A stretch of DNA of 64,000 nt. It comes from Desulforamulus ferrireducens. GTDB lineage: Bacteria > Bacillota > Desulfotomaculia > Desulfotomaculales > Desulfotomaculaceae. The stretch spans positions 1,674,001-1,738,000 of the forward strand of contig NZ_CP019698.1 of assembly GCF_002005145.1 (NCBI RefSeq). The letters are read 5' to 3'. Below the pieces are notes generated by a model. It did no database searches. It was given only the letters and a program-made list of their open reading frames with translations, and was not told where the DNA came from. Shown here in pieces: positions 18,075 through 26,027 of this stretch. Every line of letters starts with the position of its first letter. Within the stretch, counting starts at the first letter, position 1. Position numbers and translations under genes: made by a program.

Positions 18075-18308
18075 TTGCAAATCACCATTCGTGTCACAGG
18101 ACTGCTCACAGAGTATTTTCCCGCCGGCAAAGGTATTCTCCCGGTAGAATTATCTCAACCTGCCACGATCCAGGAAATACTGGAACAAATTAAAGTAAAC
18201 CCGGAGTTGGTCATGACCGTTGTGGTTAACGGCCAACGCCGGGAGTTATCCTATATTCCTCAGGAGGGGGAGGAAGTAGTTTTGATTTCACCCCTGGCCG
18301 GGGGATAG
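18075..18308 (+). CDS. MoaD/ThiS-family sulfur carrier next to AOR
   Basis: A 77-residue ubiquitin-like sulfur carrier ending in LAGG, the double-glycine end that is adenylated and thiocarboxylated by MoeB/ThiF enzymes. Such genes often accompany AOR and would help build the tungstopterin dithiolene. TTG 18075 follows GGGAGGTAAT with a normal spacer; the open frame begins at 18039 but has no ribosome site. It closes the dehydrogenase-AOR gene run that starts at 12348. Confidence 0.82.
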   Translation: MQITIRVTGLLTEYFPAGKGILPVELSQPATIQEILEQIKVNPELVMTVVVNGQRRELSYIPQEGEEVVLISPLAGG

Positions 18309-18379
18309 ATATTCGAATGCTCCACTGAACTGAGCTTGTAACAGCCAGTCTACCTGCTTAATTTATCCTGGCAATAACG

Positions 18380-18414
18380 GGAAGTGTCGCCATGCCATGA
18401 TTAGCGACGCTTCC
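18380..18414 (+). terminator. Stem-loop of the GAAGTGTCGC family, no T-run
   Basis: GGAAGTGTCGC (18380-18390) pairs with GCGACGCTTCC (18404-18414), 11 bp with one G-U pair. It lies after the MoaD-like gene, so it may end the AOR transcript, but the T-run seen in its relatives is absent. The 235-bp gap around it (18309-18543) holds no other clear element beyond a weak TTGACT sequence at about 18439. Confidence 0.55.
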
Positions 18415-18543
18415 TGTAAGCTAAAGGCAATCTACCCCATTGACTTTACATAAAATAAGAGTTACTCTAGTCTTAATTATCTAAATAGTTAGAACAATTT
18501 ACGAGAATATATGGGGCCCTAACCCCTGATAGGGAGTGACAGT

Positions 18544-18771
18544 GTGACAGAATTATCAACTGTACCTGGCTTGCCCAAAACCAAAGTGGTCATTAATCAG
18601 TCTTTCTGTAAGAAATGTGGTATCTGTATTGCTTTTTGTAACAAAGCTGTACTGGCTGCTGGAGAAGGTAACCGAATAGAGGTGGCACAACCGGAAAAAT
18701 GTGTAGGTTGTGGGAACTGCGAAAACCTTTGCCCGGATTATGCCATCACTCTGGAGGTGGAAGAAGCATGA
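18544..18771 (+). CDS. korD: 2-oxoacid:ferredoxin oxidoreductase, ferredoxin (delta) subunit
   Basis: A 75-residue two-cluster ferredoxin: CKKCGICIAFC and CVGCGNCENLCPD bind two [4Fe-4S] clusters. It is the first gene of a four-subunit 2-oxoacid oxidoreductase in the order delta-alpha-beta-gamma, typical of 2-oxoglutarate (Kor) and branched-chain 2-oxoacid (Vor) enzymes. GTG 18544 follows GGGAGTGAC. It overlaps the next gene by 4 bp (ATGA). Confidence 0.88.
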   Translation: MTELSTVPGLPKTKVVINQSFCKKCGICIAFCNKAVLAAGEGNRIEVAQPEKCVGCGNCENLCPDYAITLEVEEA

Positions 18772-19901
18772 GTACGGAACCACGTTTAGTACAGGGCAAC
18801 GAAGCCTGTGCTGAGGGAGCCATTTATGCCGGTATGCGTTTTTATGCCGGTTATCCCATTACACCTTCCACCGAAATTGCAGAAATTTTGGCCAAAAGAT
18901 TACCCCAGGTGGGGGGTAAATTCATTCAAATGGAAGATGAAATTGCCAGTATGGCGGCGATTATAGGTGCGTCACTTACCGGTGCTAAAGTAATGACTGC
19001 CACCAGTGGCCCTGGTTTTTCCCTCATGCAAGAGAATATTGGCTATGCCTGTATGGCAGAAATACCTTGTGTTATAGCCAACGTCCAGCGTCTGGGACCC
19101 AGTACAGGTGTTGCCACTGCCCCGGCTCAGGGAGATGTGCAGCAGGCACGCTGGGGTACCCATGGAGACCACCCTATTATTGCCCTTGCACCTTCATCTG
19201 TCAAAGAAGCCTTTGAACTGACAGTCAGGGCTTTTAATTTGGCAGAACAGTATAGAGTGCCGGTAATTCTCTTACTGGATGAAGTGGTAGGACATATGCG
19301 GGAAAAGGTTACTTTGCCTCAGCCAGGTGAGATTCCTGTACTGGACCGCAACAAACCCACCTGTGACCGGGAAAATTACTATCCCTACAGAGCTGATAGC
19401 GACAAGGCACCGGCTATGGCTAGCTTTGGCGAGGGTTATCGCTATCATGTAACCGGTCTATTCCATGATGAGAGTGGGTTTGCCACCGAAAAGCCAGAAA
19501 TAATTCATGGACAGTTAAAGCGACTGCATGAGAAAATTAATCAACATTTGGCCGAAATAATCACCTATGTTACTGAAGACATAGATGACGCCTCTTTGAT
19601 AGTTATTTCCTACGGGGGTACGGCCCGGGCTGTGAGCAGGGCGGTGAAGCTGGCACGACAGGAAGGCCTTAAGGTGGGGATATTCCGCCCCCAGACCATT
19701 TGGCCTTTTCCAGAGGAAGCCCTGGGAGAATTAGCTGCCAGGGGAAAGAAACTATTGGTGGCAGAAATGAACTTTGGTCAACTGCTCTTGGAAGTACAAC
19801 GGGTGGCTGCTGGAAGATGTCAGGTACATAGCTGCCTGCAAAGCAATGGTGAACTAACCCAACCGGAGATTATCCTTAATAAAATTAGGGAGGTGTATTA
19901 A
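18768..19901 (+). CDS. korA: 2-oxoacid:ferredoxin oxidoreductase alpha subunit
   Basis: Large subunit of the CoA-dependent 2-oxoacid:ferredoxin oxidoreductase, which forms acyl-CoA, CO2 and reduced ferredoxin. The family blocks QGNEACAEGAIYAGMRFYAG, GYPITPSTEIAE and TATSGPGFSLMQENIGYA are present, and the C-terminal domain begins near IVISYGGTARAVSRAV. It has 377 residues. ATG 18768 lies behind GGAGGTGGAAGAAGC; the longer frame from 18699 overlaps the ferredoxin gene and is rejected. Substrate may be 2-oxoglutarate or a branched-chain 2-oxoacid. Confidence 0.9.
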   Translation: MSTEPRLVQGNEACAEGAIYAGMRFYAGYPITPSTEIAEILAKRLPQVGGKFIQMEDEIASMAAIIGASLTGAKVMTATSGPGFSLMQENIGYACMAEIPCVIANVQRLGPSTGVATAPAQGDVQQARWGTHGDHPIIALAPSSVKEAFELTVRAFNLAEQYRVPVILLLDEVVGHMREKVTLPQPGEIPVLDRNKPTCDRENYYPYRADSDKAPAMASFGEGYRYHVTGLFHDESGFATEKPEIIHGQLKRLHEKINQHLAEIITYVTEDIDDASLIVISYGGTARAVSRAVKLARQEGLKVGIFRPQTIWPFPEEALGELAARGKKLLVAEMNFGQLLLEVQRVAAGRCQVHSCLQSNGELTQPEIILNKIREVY

Positions 19902-19902
19902 C

Positions 19903-20718
19903 ATGCTCCCGGAAATAGAACAATATTTTCGTCTGGAAAAGTTGCCCCATATGTGGTGCCCCGGTTGTGGTAACGGTATAATATTGCATTGTCTGGTTAA
20001 GGCCATCGACAAATTATGCTTGGATCAGAACCGCACCACCATGGTCTCCGGCATAGGTTGCGCTGCCAGAGCTTCAGGTTACTTGGATTTTGATACATTG
20101 CATACCACTCACGGTCGGGCTTTGGCCTTTGCCACCGGAGTTAAATTTGCTAAACCAGAACTCAATGTCTTTGTTCTTACCGGTGATGGGGACTGCACAG
20201 CCATTGGCGGCAACCATTTTATTCACGCAGCCCGTCGCAATATTAACCTTACCACCATAGTATTTAATAACAGCATTTATGGTATGACTGGTGGGCAGTA
20301 TTCACCCATGACACCCAGTACCAGCCGAGCTACCACCTCTCCCTATGGGAATCTGGAACGACCCTTTAACCTAGCCCAACTGGCCATTGCCGCAGGAGCT
20401 ACCTTTGTGGCCAGAACCACCACCTATCATACCAAGCAATTAACTGATTTAATTATCGAGGGCTATAAAAATAACGGCTTTTCCCTCATCGAAGTGGTTA
20501 CACACTGCCCAACTTCCTTTGGACGACAGAACAAAATGGGTTCCCCGGCAGATATGCTAAAATGGCAGCGGGATCATGGCGTTTCAGCCATACGTTATGA
20601 AAAATTAAGCCCGGAGGAACGGGCAGATAAATTTATCACCGGCATACTGCATAAAGCAGAGGCACCGGAATACACCGCGGAGTATCAGAAACTGTTAGAA
20701 AAACTGCGGGGGAGGTAG
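19903..20718 (+). CDS. korB: 2-oxoacid:ferredoxin oxidoreductase beta subunit (TPP-binding)
   Basis: Thiamine-diphosphate-binding subunit. The TPP/Mg motif GDGDCTAIGGNHFIHAARRN, followed by FNNSIYGMTGGQ, is the hallmark of the family, and MWCPGCGNG at the N-terminus supplies conserved Cys. It has 271 residues, usual for KorB. ATG 19903 is one base after the alpha stop, behind GGGAGGTGTATTAAC, so translation is coupled. Confidence 0.92.
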   Translation: MLPEIEQYFRLEKLPHMWCPGCGNGIILHCLVKAIDKLCLDQNRTTMVSGIGCAARASGYLDFDTLHTTHGRALAFATGVKFAKPELNVFVLTGDGDCTAIGGNHFIHAARRNINLTTIVFNNSIYGMTGGQYSPMTPSTSRATTSPYGNLERPFNLAQLAIAAGATFVARTTTYHTKQLTDLIIEGYKNNGFSLIEVVTHCPTSFGRQNKMGSPADMLKWQRDHGVSAIRYEKLSPEERADKFITGILHKAEAPEYTAEYQKLLEKLRGR

Positions 20719-20722
20719 GATT

Positions 20723-21289
20723 ATGCCAGGAACATGGGAAGTAAGACTGAGCGGCTCAGGGGGCCAGGGACTTATTTTAGCCGGTATTATTTTGGCTGAG
20801 GCAGCCATTATAGACGGTCAAAACGTGGTGCAAACCCAATCCTACGGACCTGCCGCCAGAGGCGGCGCCAGTAAAGCGGAGGTTATTATCAGCCCTGAGG
20901 AAATTGACTATCCCAAGGTGGAACGCCCCGATGTGTTTTTGGGCCTTAATCAAGAGTCTGTCCTAAAATACATGACTGGCTGTAAGGAAAATGCCCTAGC
21001 TATTGTGGATGCCGGTTTGGTAAGTCAGATACCGCCCAGTAAGGCCAGGGTTTATGCCTTGCCCATTACCGAAACCGCCCGCAAACAGGTGGGCCGGGAA
21101 CTGGTGGCTAACGTGGTGGCACTGGGTGCTTTAACCGCACTGTCCGGCGTAGTTAGCAAAGAAGCGGTCAGCACAGCCCTGTTACGGCGAGTTCCTAAAG
21201 GTACAGAGGAGATGAACCGTAAAGCTCTGGAGTTAGGCTTTAGCCTGGCGGAGCAAGCCATCACCGGTGCTGTGGTGGGGGAAAACTAA
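20723..21289 (+). CDS. korC: 2-oxoacid:ferredoxin oxidoreductase gamma subunit
   Basis: Gamma subunit with the typical GSGGQGLILAGIILAEAA start and QSYGPAARGGASKAEV block. It has 188 residues. It completes the four-subunit enzyme (delta-alpha-beta-gamma) and is followed by a strong terminator. In the proposed pathway it would help turn 2-oxoglutarate into succinyl-CoA, the substrate of SucCD encoded at 38768. Confidence 0.9.
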   Translation: MPGTWEVRLSGSGGQGLILAGIILAEAAIIDGQNVVQTQSYGPAARGGASKAEVIISPEEIDYPKVERPDVFLGLNQESVLKYMTGCKENALAIVDAGLVSQIPPSKARVYALPITETARKQVGRELVANVVALGALTALSGVVSKEAVSTALLRRVPKGTEEMNRKALELGFSLAEQAITGAVVGEN

Positions 21290-21312
21290 TCAATAAATTG
21301 GGAAGATATGAG

Positions 21313-21347
21313 GAAGTGTTGCCTAGCCAAGCGACACTTCTTTTTTT
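21313..21347 (+). terminator. Rho-independent terminator of the kor operon
   Basis: GAAGTGTTGC (21313-21322) pairs with GCGACACTTC (21331-21340), followed by seven T. It is a member of the recurring stem-loop family found also at 18380, 25531, 35961 and 41585. Confidence 0.9.
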
Positions 21348-21390
21348 GTTGTCAGCTATTAGCTGTCGGGTTTAGGCTATAGGCAAAGGG

Positions 21391-21438
21391 GCACAGCGAC
21401 TAAGGGAGTTTAGCTTATATGCCCAACTCCCTCCAGCG
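21391..21438. repeat. Dispersed repeat core, copy 1
   Basis: GCACAGCGACT, a GGGAGTT segment and TATGCCCAACTCCCTC match, with small differences, the segment at 25784-25830. GGGAGTT pairs with AACTCCC, so the unit is itself a hairpin. It lies in the 309-bp gap before the regulator at 21657, which also holds degenerate AGCTATTAGCTG-like repeats at 21352-21384. No sure promoter was found in the AT-rich 21480-21650 stretch. Confidence 0.5.
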
Positions 21439-21656
21439 GCTGAGCCTTCGGAGAGGGAGATTTTTTATGGCTAACAGATAATACACAACATTCCTATCGA
21501 GCAACAGCACCAATCATCTTCATATTTATAAATTAATATTCACCAACAAGAACATTTTAAAAATATAATTTCATATCTATAAAAATAGTACTAGATTTTT
21601 TCATGCCAGTTGTACTATAGTGGTGTTAATAATCGTAATAAAGGGGCCTGTTTCAA

Positions 21657-22256
21657 TTGAATAAAGACATTGGCAAGAAAATAAAAGAGCTGAGAAATAA
21701 CAAAAAAATGACTTTAAAGAATTTAAGCGAGTTAACAGGTTTGTCCACTGGTTTTTTATCACAATTGGAACGAGGGTTGACCAGTATTGCCACAGATTCC
21801 TTGGCAAACGTGGCCGAGGCTCTGGAGGTGGATTTATCCTATTTTATTAAACCCCAACGGAAGCGCAGTCATATTGTCAGAAGTTACGAAAAAGAACTGT
21901 TTCGTGTAGAAAATCGCTTTATCCAGTATCTCCTCTCCAGTGATGTACAGGATAAGGCCATGATGCCAAGGATTATTGAATTGCTGCCTATAAACAGTGA
22001 GGAAAACATTAACCAGTATCCCCACGAAGGGGAAGAATTTGTCTATGTCTTAGAAGGTACTTTAACCCTCTTAATTAATGATCATCAGTACGAGCTTTTT
22101 CCGGGGGATTCGGCACATTACAGTTCACGATTGGCTCATAACTGGGCCAACTATACCAACAAACTGACCCGTCTACTGGTGGTGAGTACACCTAATCTAC
22201 TCAAGGAGAATAACCAAGGGGCAGAGGTGGCTGATGACAAAAGCAACGATCTTTAA
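21657..22256 (+). CDS. XRE-family regulator with C-terminal cupin domain
   Basis: DNA-binding regulator. Residues 1-70 are a helix-turn-helix of the XRE type (MTLKNLSELTGLSTGFLSQL); the C-terminal half is a small beta-barrel cupin (PHEGEEFVYVLEGTLTLLI, then FPGDSAHYSSRLAHNW) that probably senses a small molecule. It has 199 residues. TTG 21657 is preceded by AAGGGG at 10 nt. It overlaps the activase gene by 23 bp, so it is the first gene of the hydroxyproline operon and most likely controls it. The ligand could be hydroxyproline or proline (inference). Confidence 0.87.
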   Translation: MNKDIGKKIKELRNNKKMTLKNLSELTGLSTGFLSQLERGLTSIATDSLANVAEALEVDLSYFIKPQRKRSHIVRSYEKELFRVENRFIQYLLSSDVQDKAMMPRIIELLPINSEENINQYPHEGEEFVYVLEGTLTLLINDHQYELFPGDSAHYSSRLAHNWANYTNKLTRLLVVSTPNLLKENNQGAEVADDKSNDL

Positions 22257-23136
22257 TATCCAAAAATATTGCGTTCATGATGGTCCAGGGATTCGCACCA
22301 CAGTTTTTTTCAAGGGTTGTCCCCTACGCTGCGCCTGGTGTCACAACCCGGAAAGTCAACACTTTCAGAGGGAGTTGTTATATAACCCCGGCCAATGTAC
22401 CCTTTGCGGGCAGTGTCAGCGACAATGTGAGCACGGAGCCATCACCATCAACCAGGGCAGTCTAAAGCAGGACCATAGTAAGTGTCAGGCCTGCGGGAAA
22501 TGCTTAGATTACTGTCTTACCGATGCCAGGGAAATAGCCGGGCAAACATATAGCCTGTCAGAAATAATCAAGGAAATAGAAAAGGACAGACCCTTTTATG
22601 AAGAATCCGGCGGTGGGGTAACATTATCCGGTGGTGAACCTCTCTGTCAAATTGACTTTGTCACGGAGCTAGTAAAAAGCTGTCAAGACATGGGTATCTC
22701 CGTGGCCGTGGATACCTGTGGGCACGTTCCCTTCAGTTACTTTGAAAACATCCTGGCAGAGGTGGATCTTTTTCTCTACGACTTAAAACTTATGGACCCA
22801 GAGTTACACCGGCAATATACCGGCGTGGATAATAAGCTAATTCTGGAGAATTTGCAAAAACTGTCTGCCAGAGGTGGCAATATTTGGCTTAGGCTGCCCT
22901 TGATTGAAGGAGTTAACATGAATCGAGAGCACATCAACCAAGTAATCAGTTTTACCCGAGACCTAAATATTTCACTGGTTAACCTGCTACCCTATCATGA
23001 TATACATAGAGCCAAGTACTCCCGATTGGCCAGGCCCTATGCCCATCACTTAATGACCACTCCCAGTGAAGAAAAAATAGAAGAAATTAAGTCTCTTTTG
23101 GAAACCCACCAGTTTAAGGTGAAAATTGGAGGATGA
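22234..23136 (+). CDS. hypE: Glycyl radical enzyme activating enzyme (HypD activase)
   Basis: Radical SAM enzyme that installs the glycyl radical on its partner. The SAM cluster motif is C29-x3-C33-x2-C36 in KGCPLRCAWCHN, and an inserted ferredoxin-like domain carries CTLCGQCQRQC and CQACGKCLDYC, so two extra [4Fe-4S] clusters are expected. The GGEP motif occurs in LSGGEPLCQ. It has 300 residues. The start overlaps the regulator and the stop is 6 nt before the start chosen for hypD. The partner assignment follows from adjacency. Confidence 0.92.
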   Translation: MTKATIFNIQKYCVHDGPGIRTTVFFKGCPLRCAWCHNPESQHFQRELLYNPGQCTLCGQCQRQCEHGAITINQGSLKQDHSKCQACGKCLDYCLTDAREIAGQTYSLSEIIKEIEKDRPFYEESGGGVTLSGGEPLCQIDFVTELVKSCQDMGISVAVDTCGHVPFSYFENILAEVDLFLYDLKLMDPELHRQYTGVDNKLILENLQKLSARGGNIWLRLPLIEGVNMNREHINQVISFTRDLNISLVNLLPYHDIHRAKYSRLARPYAHHLMTTPSEEKIEEIKSLLETHQFKVKIGG

Positions 23137-23141
23137 ACGCT

Positions 23142-25514
23142 ATGGAACGGGGAATGAATGAAAGAATTCGCCAACTGAGAAAACAAAGCCTGTCAGTGGA
23201 ACCGTCCATCTCCATTGAAAGGGCGCTGCTGGTTACCGAGGCCTATGAAAAATATGCCGGCACAGTGGAGACACCAATTCTCAGGGCCTTAACATTTAAG
23301 CATATCATGGAAAACAAAACCCTTTGCATTAACGATGGGGAACTAATTGTCGGTGAAAAGGGGGAAGGGCCGCAGTCAGCACCCACCTTTCCGGAATTAT
23401 GCTGTCATACCTTGGAAGATTTGGATATTATGCACCGGAGGGAAAAAATTTCCTTTAAGGTAAGTGAGAAAGTCAAACAGATACAAGCGGAAAGGATTAT
23501 TCCCTACTGGCAGGAAAGGTCACTGCGACAAATTATTCTGCGCCATATGACACCGGAATGGAAAGACTGCTATAATGCTGGGATTTTTACTGAGTTTATG
23601 GAACAACGCTCCCCAGGTCATACCGTAGCAGACGGTAAAATATACCAGAAGGGCTTTCTTGATTTTAAACAAGAAATTCAGCAGGCCATAGATAACCTTG
23701 ATTTTTTAGAAGATGAACAGGCCTACGAGAAAAAAGTGCAACTGCAGGCTATGCAGATCTGTTGCGATGCCATCATCACTTTGGGTCAGCGTTATGCTGC
23801 CTATGCCAGGGAATTGGCCGCCCGGGAAACAAATCCCCAGCGTCGGGAAGAATTACTGGCTATCGCCGCCAATTGTGATGTGGTGCCAGCCCATCGGCCA
23901 ACTACCTTTGCCCAGGCCATACAGATGTATTGGTTTGTGCACATTGGAGTTACCAGCGAACTAAATAACTGGGATGCCTTCAGCCCCGGACGGCTGGATC
24001 AACATCTCTATCCTTTCTATAAAAAAGGTATTGAAGAAGGTACCCTAACCAGAGAGCAGGCCAAGGAACTACTGGAGTGTCTTTGGGTAAAATTTAACAA
24101 TCAACCGGCTCCCCCCAAGGTAGGCATTACCCTCAAGGAAAGCGGTACCTATACCGATTTTGCCAACCTGAATACCGGCGGGGTAAAGCCTGACGGCTCC
24201 GATGGAGTTAATGAAGTGAGCTATTTAATCCTGGATGTCATGGACGAAATGAAGCTATTACAGCCTAGCTCCAATGTCCAAATCAGCCGTAAGACGCCCC
24301 ACCGTTTTATTAAAAGGGCATTAGAGATAGCCCGCAAAGGCTGGGGGCAACCGGCACTGTATAACACCGATGCCATTATTCAGGAGATGCTGCGGGCCGG
24401 TAAAGATATCGTGGATGCCAGGGAGGGCGGCGCCAGCGGTTGTGTGGAAACCGGTGCCTTTGGCAAAGAGGCTTATATTCTCACCGGCTACTTTAACTTG
24501 CCCAAGATACTGGAGATTACCCTCCACAACGGTTTTGATCCGGTATCCGGTAAGCAGCTTGGCTTAACCACAGGTTATGCCACCGACTATCAAAGCTACC
24601 AGGAGTTGTTTAAGGCCTTCCAGCAACAGGTTAACCACTTTGTGGAAATAAAGATTAAGGGTAATCATGTTATAGAAAGAATCTATGCCACCCAAATGCC
24701 CTGCCCCTTCTTATCCATCATTATCAGTGATTGTATTCAAAAGGGCATGGATTATAACGCCGGGGGAGCCAGATATAATACCTCCTATATCCAGGGTGTG
24801 GGAATTGGCACTCTCACAGACTCACTGTCTGCCATAAAATATAATGTCTTTGAGCATAAAAAGTTCACCATGCAGGAACTGATGCAGGCCTTAAAGGCTA
24901 ATTTCGTAGGCTATGAGAGAATTCGTCACTTAGTGTTGAACAAAACCCCGAAATATGGTAACGATGACGACTTTGCCGATGACATCATGGTGGCTGCCTT
25001 TAATGCCTTTTATAATGCGGTAAATGGCCGCAAGAACAGAAAGGGTGGTACCTATCGTATTGATATGTTGCCCACCACCTGCCATGTTTACTTTGGTTCT
25101 GTCACCGGTGCCACTCCCAACGGCAGATTAGCCGGGAAGCCTCTCTCCGAAGGAATCTCACCGGAGCAGGGGGCGGATCGTCAGGGTCCCACTGCCGTGA
25201 TCAAATCCGCGGCCAAAATGGATCACCTGCGTACCGGCGGCACCTTGCTCAACCAAAAATTCAACCCCTCAGTGCTGGCAGGGGAGGAAGGTTTGGAAAA
25301 ATTGGTTTCTCTGGTAAGAACCTATTTTAATTTGGATGGGCACCATATTCAATTCAATGTTATAGACCGTAAAACTTTGCTGGCAGCCCAGGAGAGACCG
25401 GAGGAATACAAGGATCTGATTGTGAGGGTGGCGGGATACAGTGATCTGTTCCACAACCTCACTAAAGAATTACAGGACGAGATTATAGAGAGAACAGAAC
25501 ATAGTTTTTGCTAA
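23142..25514 (+). CDS. hypD: trans-4-hydroxy-L-proline dehydratase (glycyl radical enzyme)
   Basis: Dehydrates trans-4-hydroxy-L-proline to (S)-1-pyrroline-5-carboxylate by glycyl-radical chemistry. From ATG 23142, the catalytic Cys is residue 434 (SGCVETG) with Glu436, and the radical Gly is 765 (VRVAGYS). Residues recalled for the Clostridioides difficile HypD active site are all found at the same numbers: Phe152, His160, Asp278, Ser334, Phe340, Tyr450 and Thr645. This separates it from choline lyase, glycerol dehydratase and isethionate lyase. GGAGG at 23128-23132 touches ATG 23133 but is 9 nt from ATG 23142, so the latter is preferred. It has 790 residues. No pyrroline-5-carboxylate reductase gene is in the window. 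A strong terminator follows. Confidence 0.94.
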   Translation: MERGMNERIRQLRKQSLSVEPSISIERALLVTEAYEKYAGTVETPILRALTFKHIMENKTLCINDGELIVGEKGEGPQSAPTFPELCCHTLEDLDIMHRREKISFKVSEKVKQIQAERIIPYWQERSLRQIILRHMTPEWKDCYNAGIFTEFMEQRSPGHTVADGKIYQKGFLDFKQEIQQAIDNLDFLEDEQAYEKKVQLQAMQICCDAIITLGQRYAAYARELAARETNPQRREELLAIAANCDVVPAHRPTTFAQAIQMYWFVHIGVTSELNNWDAFSPGRLDQHLYPFYKKGIEEGTLTREQAKELLECLWVKFNNQPAPPKVGITLKESGTYTDFANLNTGGVKPDGSDGVNEVSYLILDVMDEMKLLQPSSNVQISRKTPHRFIKRALEIARKGWGQPALYNTDAIIQEMLRAGKDIVDAREGGASGCVETGAFGKEAYILTGYFNLPKILEITLHNGFDPVSGKQLGLTTGYATDYQSYQELFKAFQQQVNHFVEIKIKGNHVIERIYATQMPCPFLSIIISDCIQKGMDYNAGGARYNTSYIQGVGIGTLTDSLSAIKYNVFEHKKFTMQELMQALKANFVGYERIRHLVLNKTPKYGNDDDFADDIMVAAFNAFYNAVNGRKNRKGGTYRIDMLPTTCHVYFGSVTGATPNGRLAGKPLSEGISPEQGADRQGPTAVIKSAAKMDHLRTGGTLLNQKFNPSVLAGEEGLEKLVSLVRTYFNLDGHHIQFNVIDRKTLLAAQERPEEYKDLIVRVAGYSDLFHNLTKELQDEIIERTEHSFC

Positions 25515-25530
25515 ACATATTTGGAATAAA

Positions 25531-25572
25531 GGGAAGTGTCGCATAACTACGGTATGCGACACTTCCCTTTTT
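25531..25572 (+). terminator. Rho-independent terminator of the hypD operon
   Basis: A 15-bp perfect stem, GGGAAGTGTCGCATA (25531-25545) with TATGCGACACTTCCC (25553-25567), 7-nt loop, then TTTTT. It is the longest member of the recurring terminator family. Confidence 0.93.
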
Positions 25573-25573
25573 G

Positions 25574-25935
25574 GGGGCCATCGGCCGACGGCTAAAATAT
25601 TGGCCCTTGGCTGTTAGCTTTTGGCCATCAGCCATCAGCCGTCGGCTTTCGGCTAAAAAATTGGCTATTGGCCTTTGGCCGTTAGCCATTGGCTTAGTTG
25701 GATTAACCTAGTACTCGTAGCACATTCCTCTGGAGAAGGAACTTTATTGGAACCCCTCGGCGAGGGATCGGAGGCCGCTTGGTGCGCAGCGACTTGAGGA
25801 GTTATGCAGTTTTTTGCCCACTCCCTCTGGTGGTTACACCACCACCTACAATACAGGGAGGTTCTAAAAAAGCCAATGGCCAAAGGCTAAAGGTCAAAAA
25901 GCCATAGGCCAAAAGCCGATGGCTGATGGCCAGTT
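25574..25935. repeat. MITE-like block of self-complementary short repeats
   Basis: The left arm (about 25577-25696) is built from degenerate GGCCATCAGCC/TTGGCTATTGGCC units. The right arm (about 25866-25933) carries the same units inverted: 25866-25895 read on the minus strand matches 25670-25696. The centre (25697-25865) holds CCTCGGCGAGG, GGTGGTTACACCACC and a copy (25784-25830) of the repeat core seen at 21391. No gene is visible in this 0.45-kb gap. A non-autonomous mobile element or repeat-induced structure is the likely explanation. Confidence 0.6.
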
Positions 25936-26027
25936 CGCAACAACCACTTTTTATGGTCCTGCCACTATTTTGGGAGTCAGATCCCACATAATACTTCCTG
26001 GATTGGTGAAACTAACCATGGTGATGC

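Noticed and set aside
25574-25935. CRISPR array
   Set aside because: The repeated units are short, degenerate and contiguous, with no constant repeat-spacer period and no cas genes.
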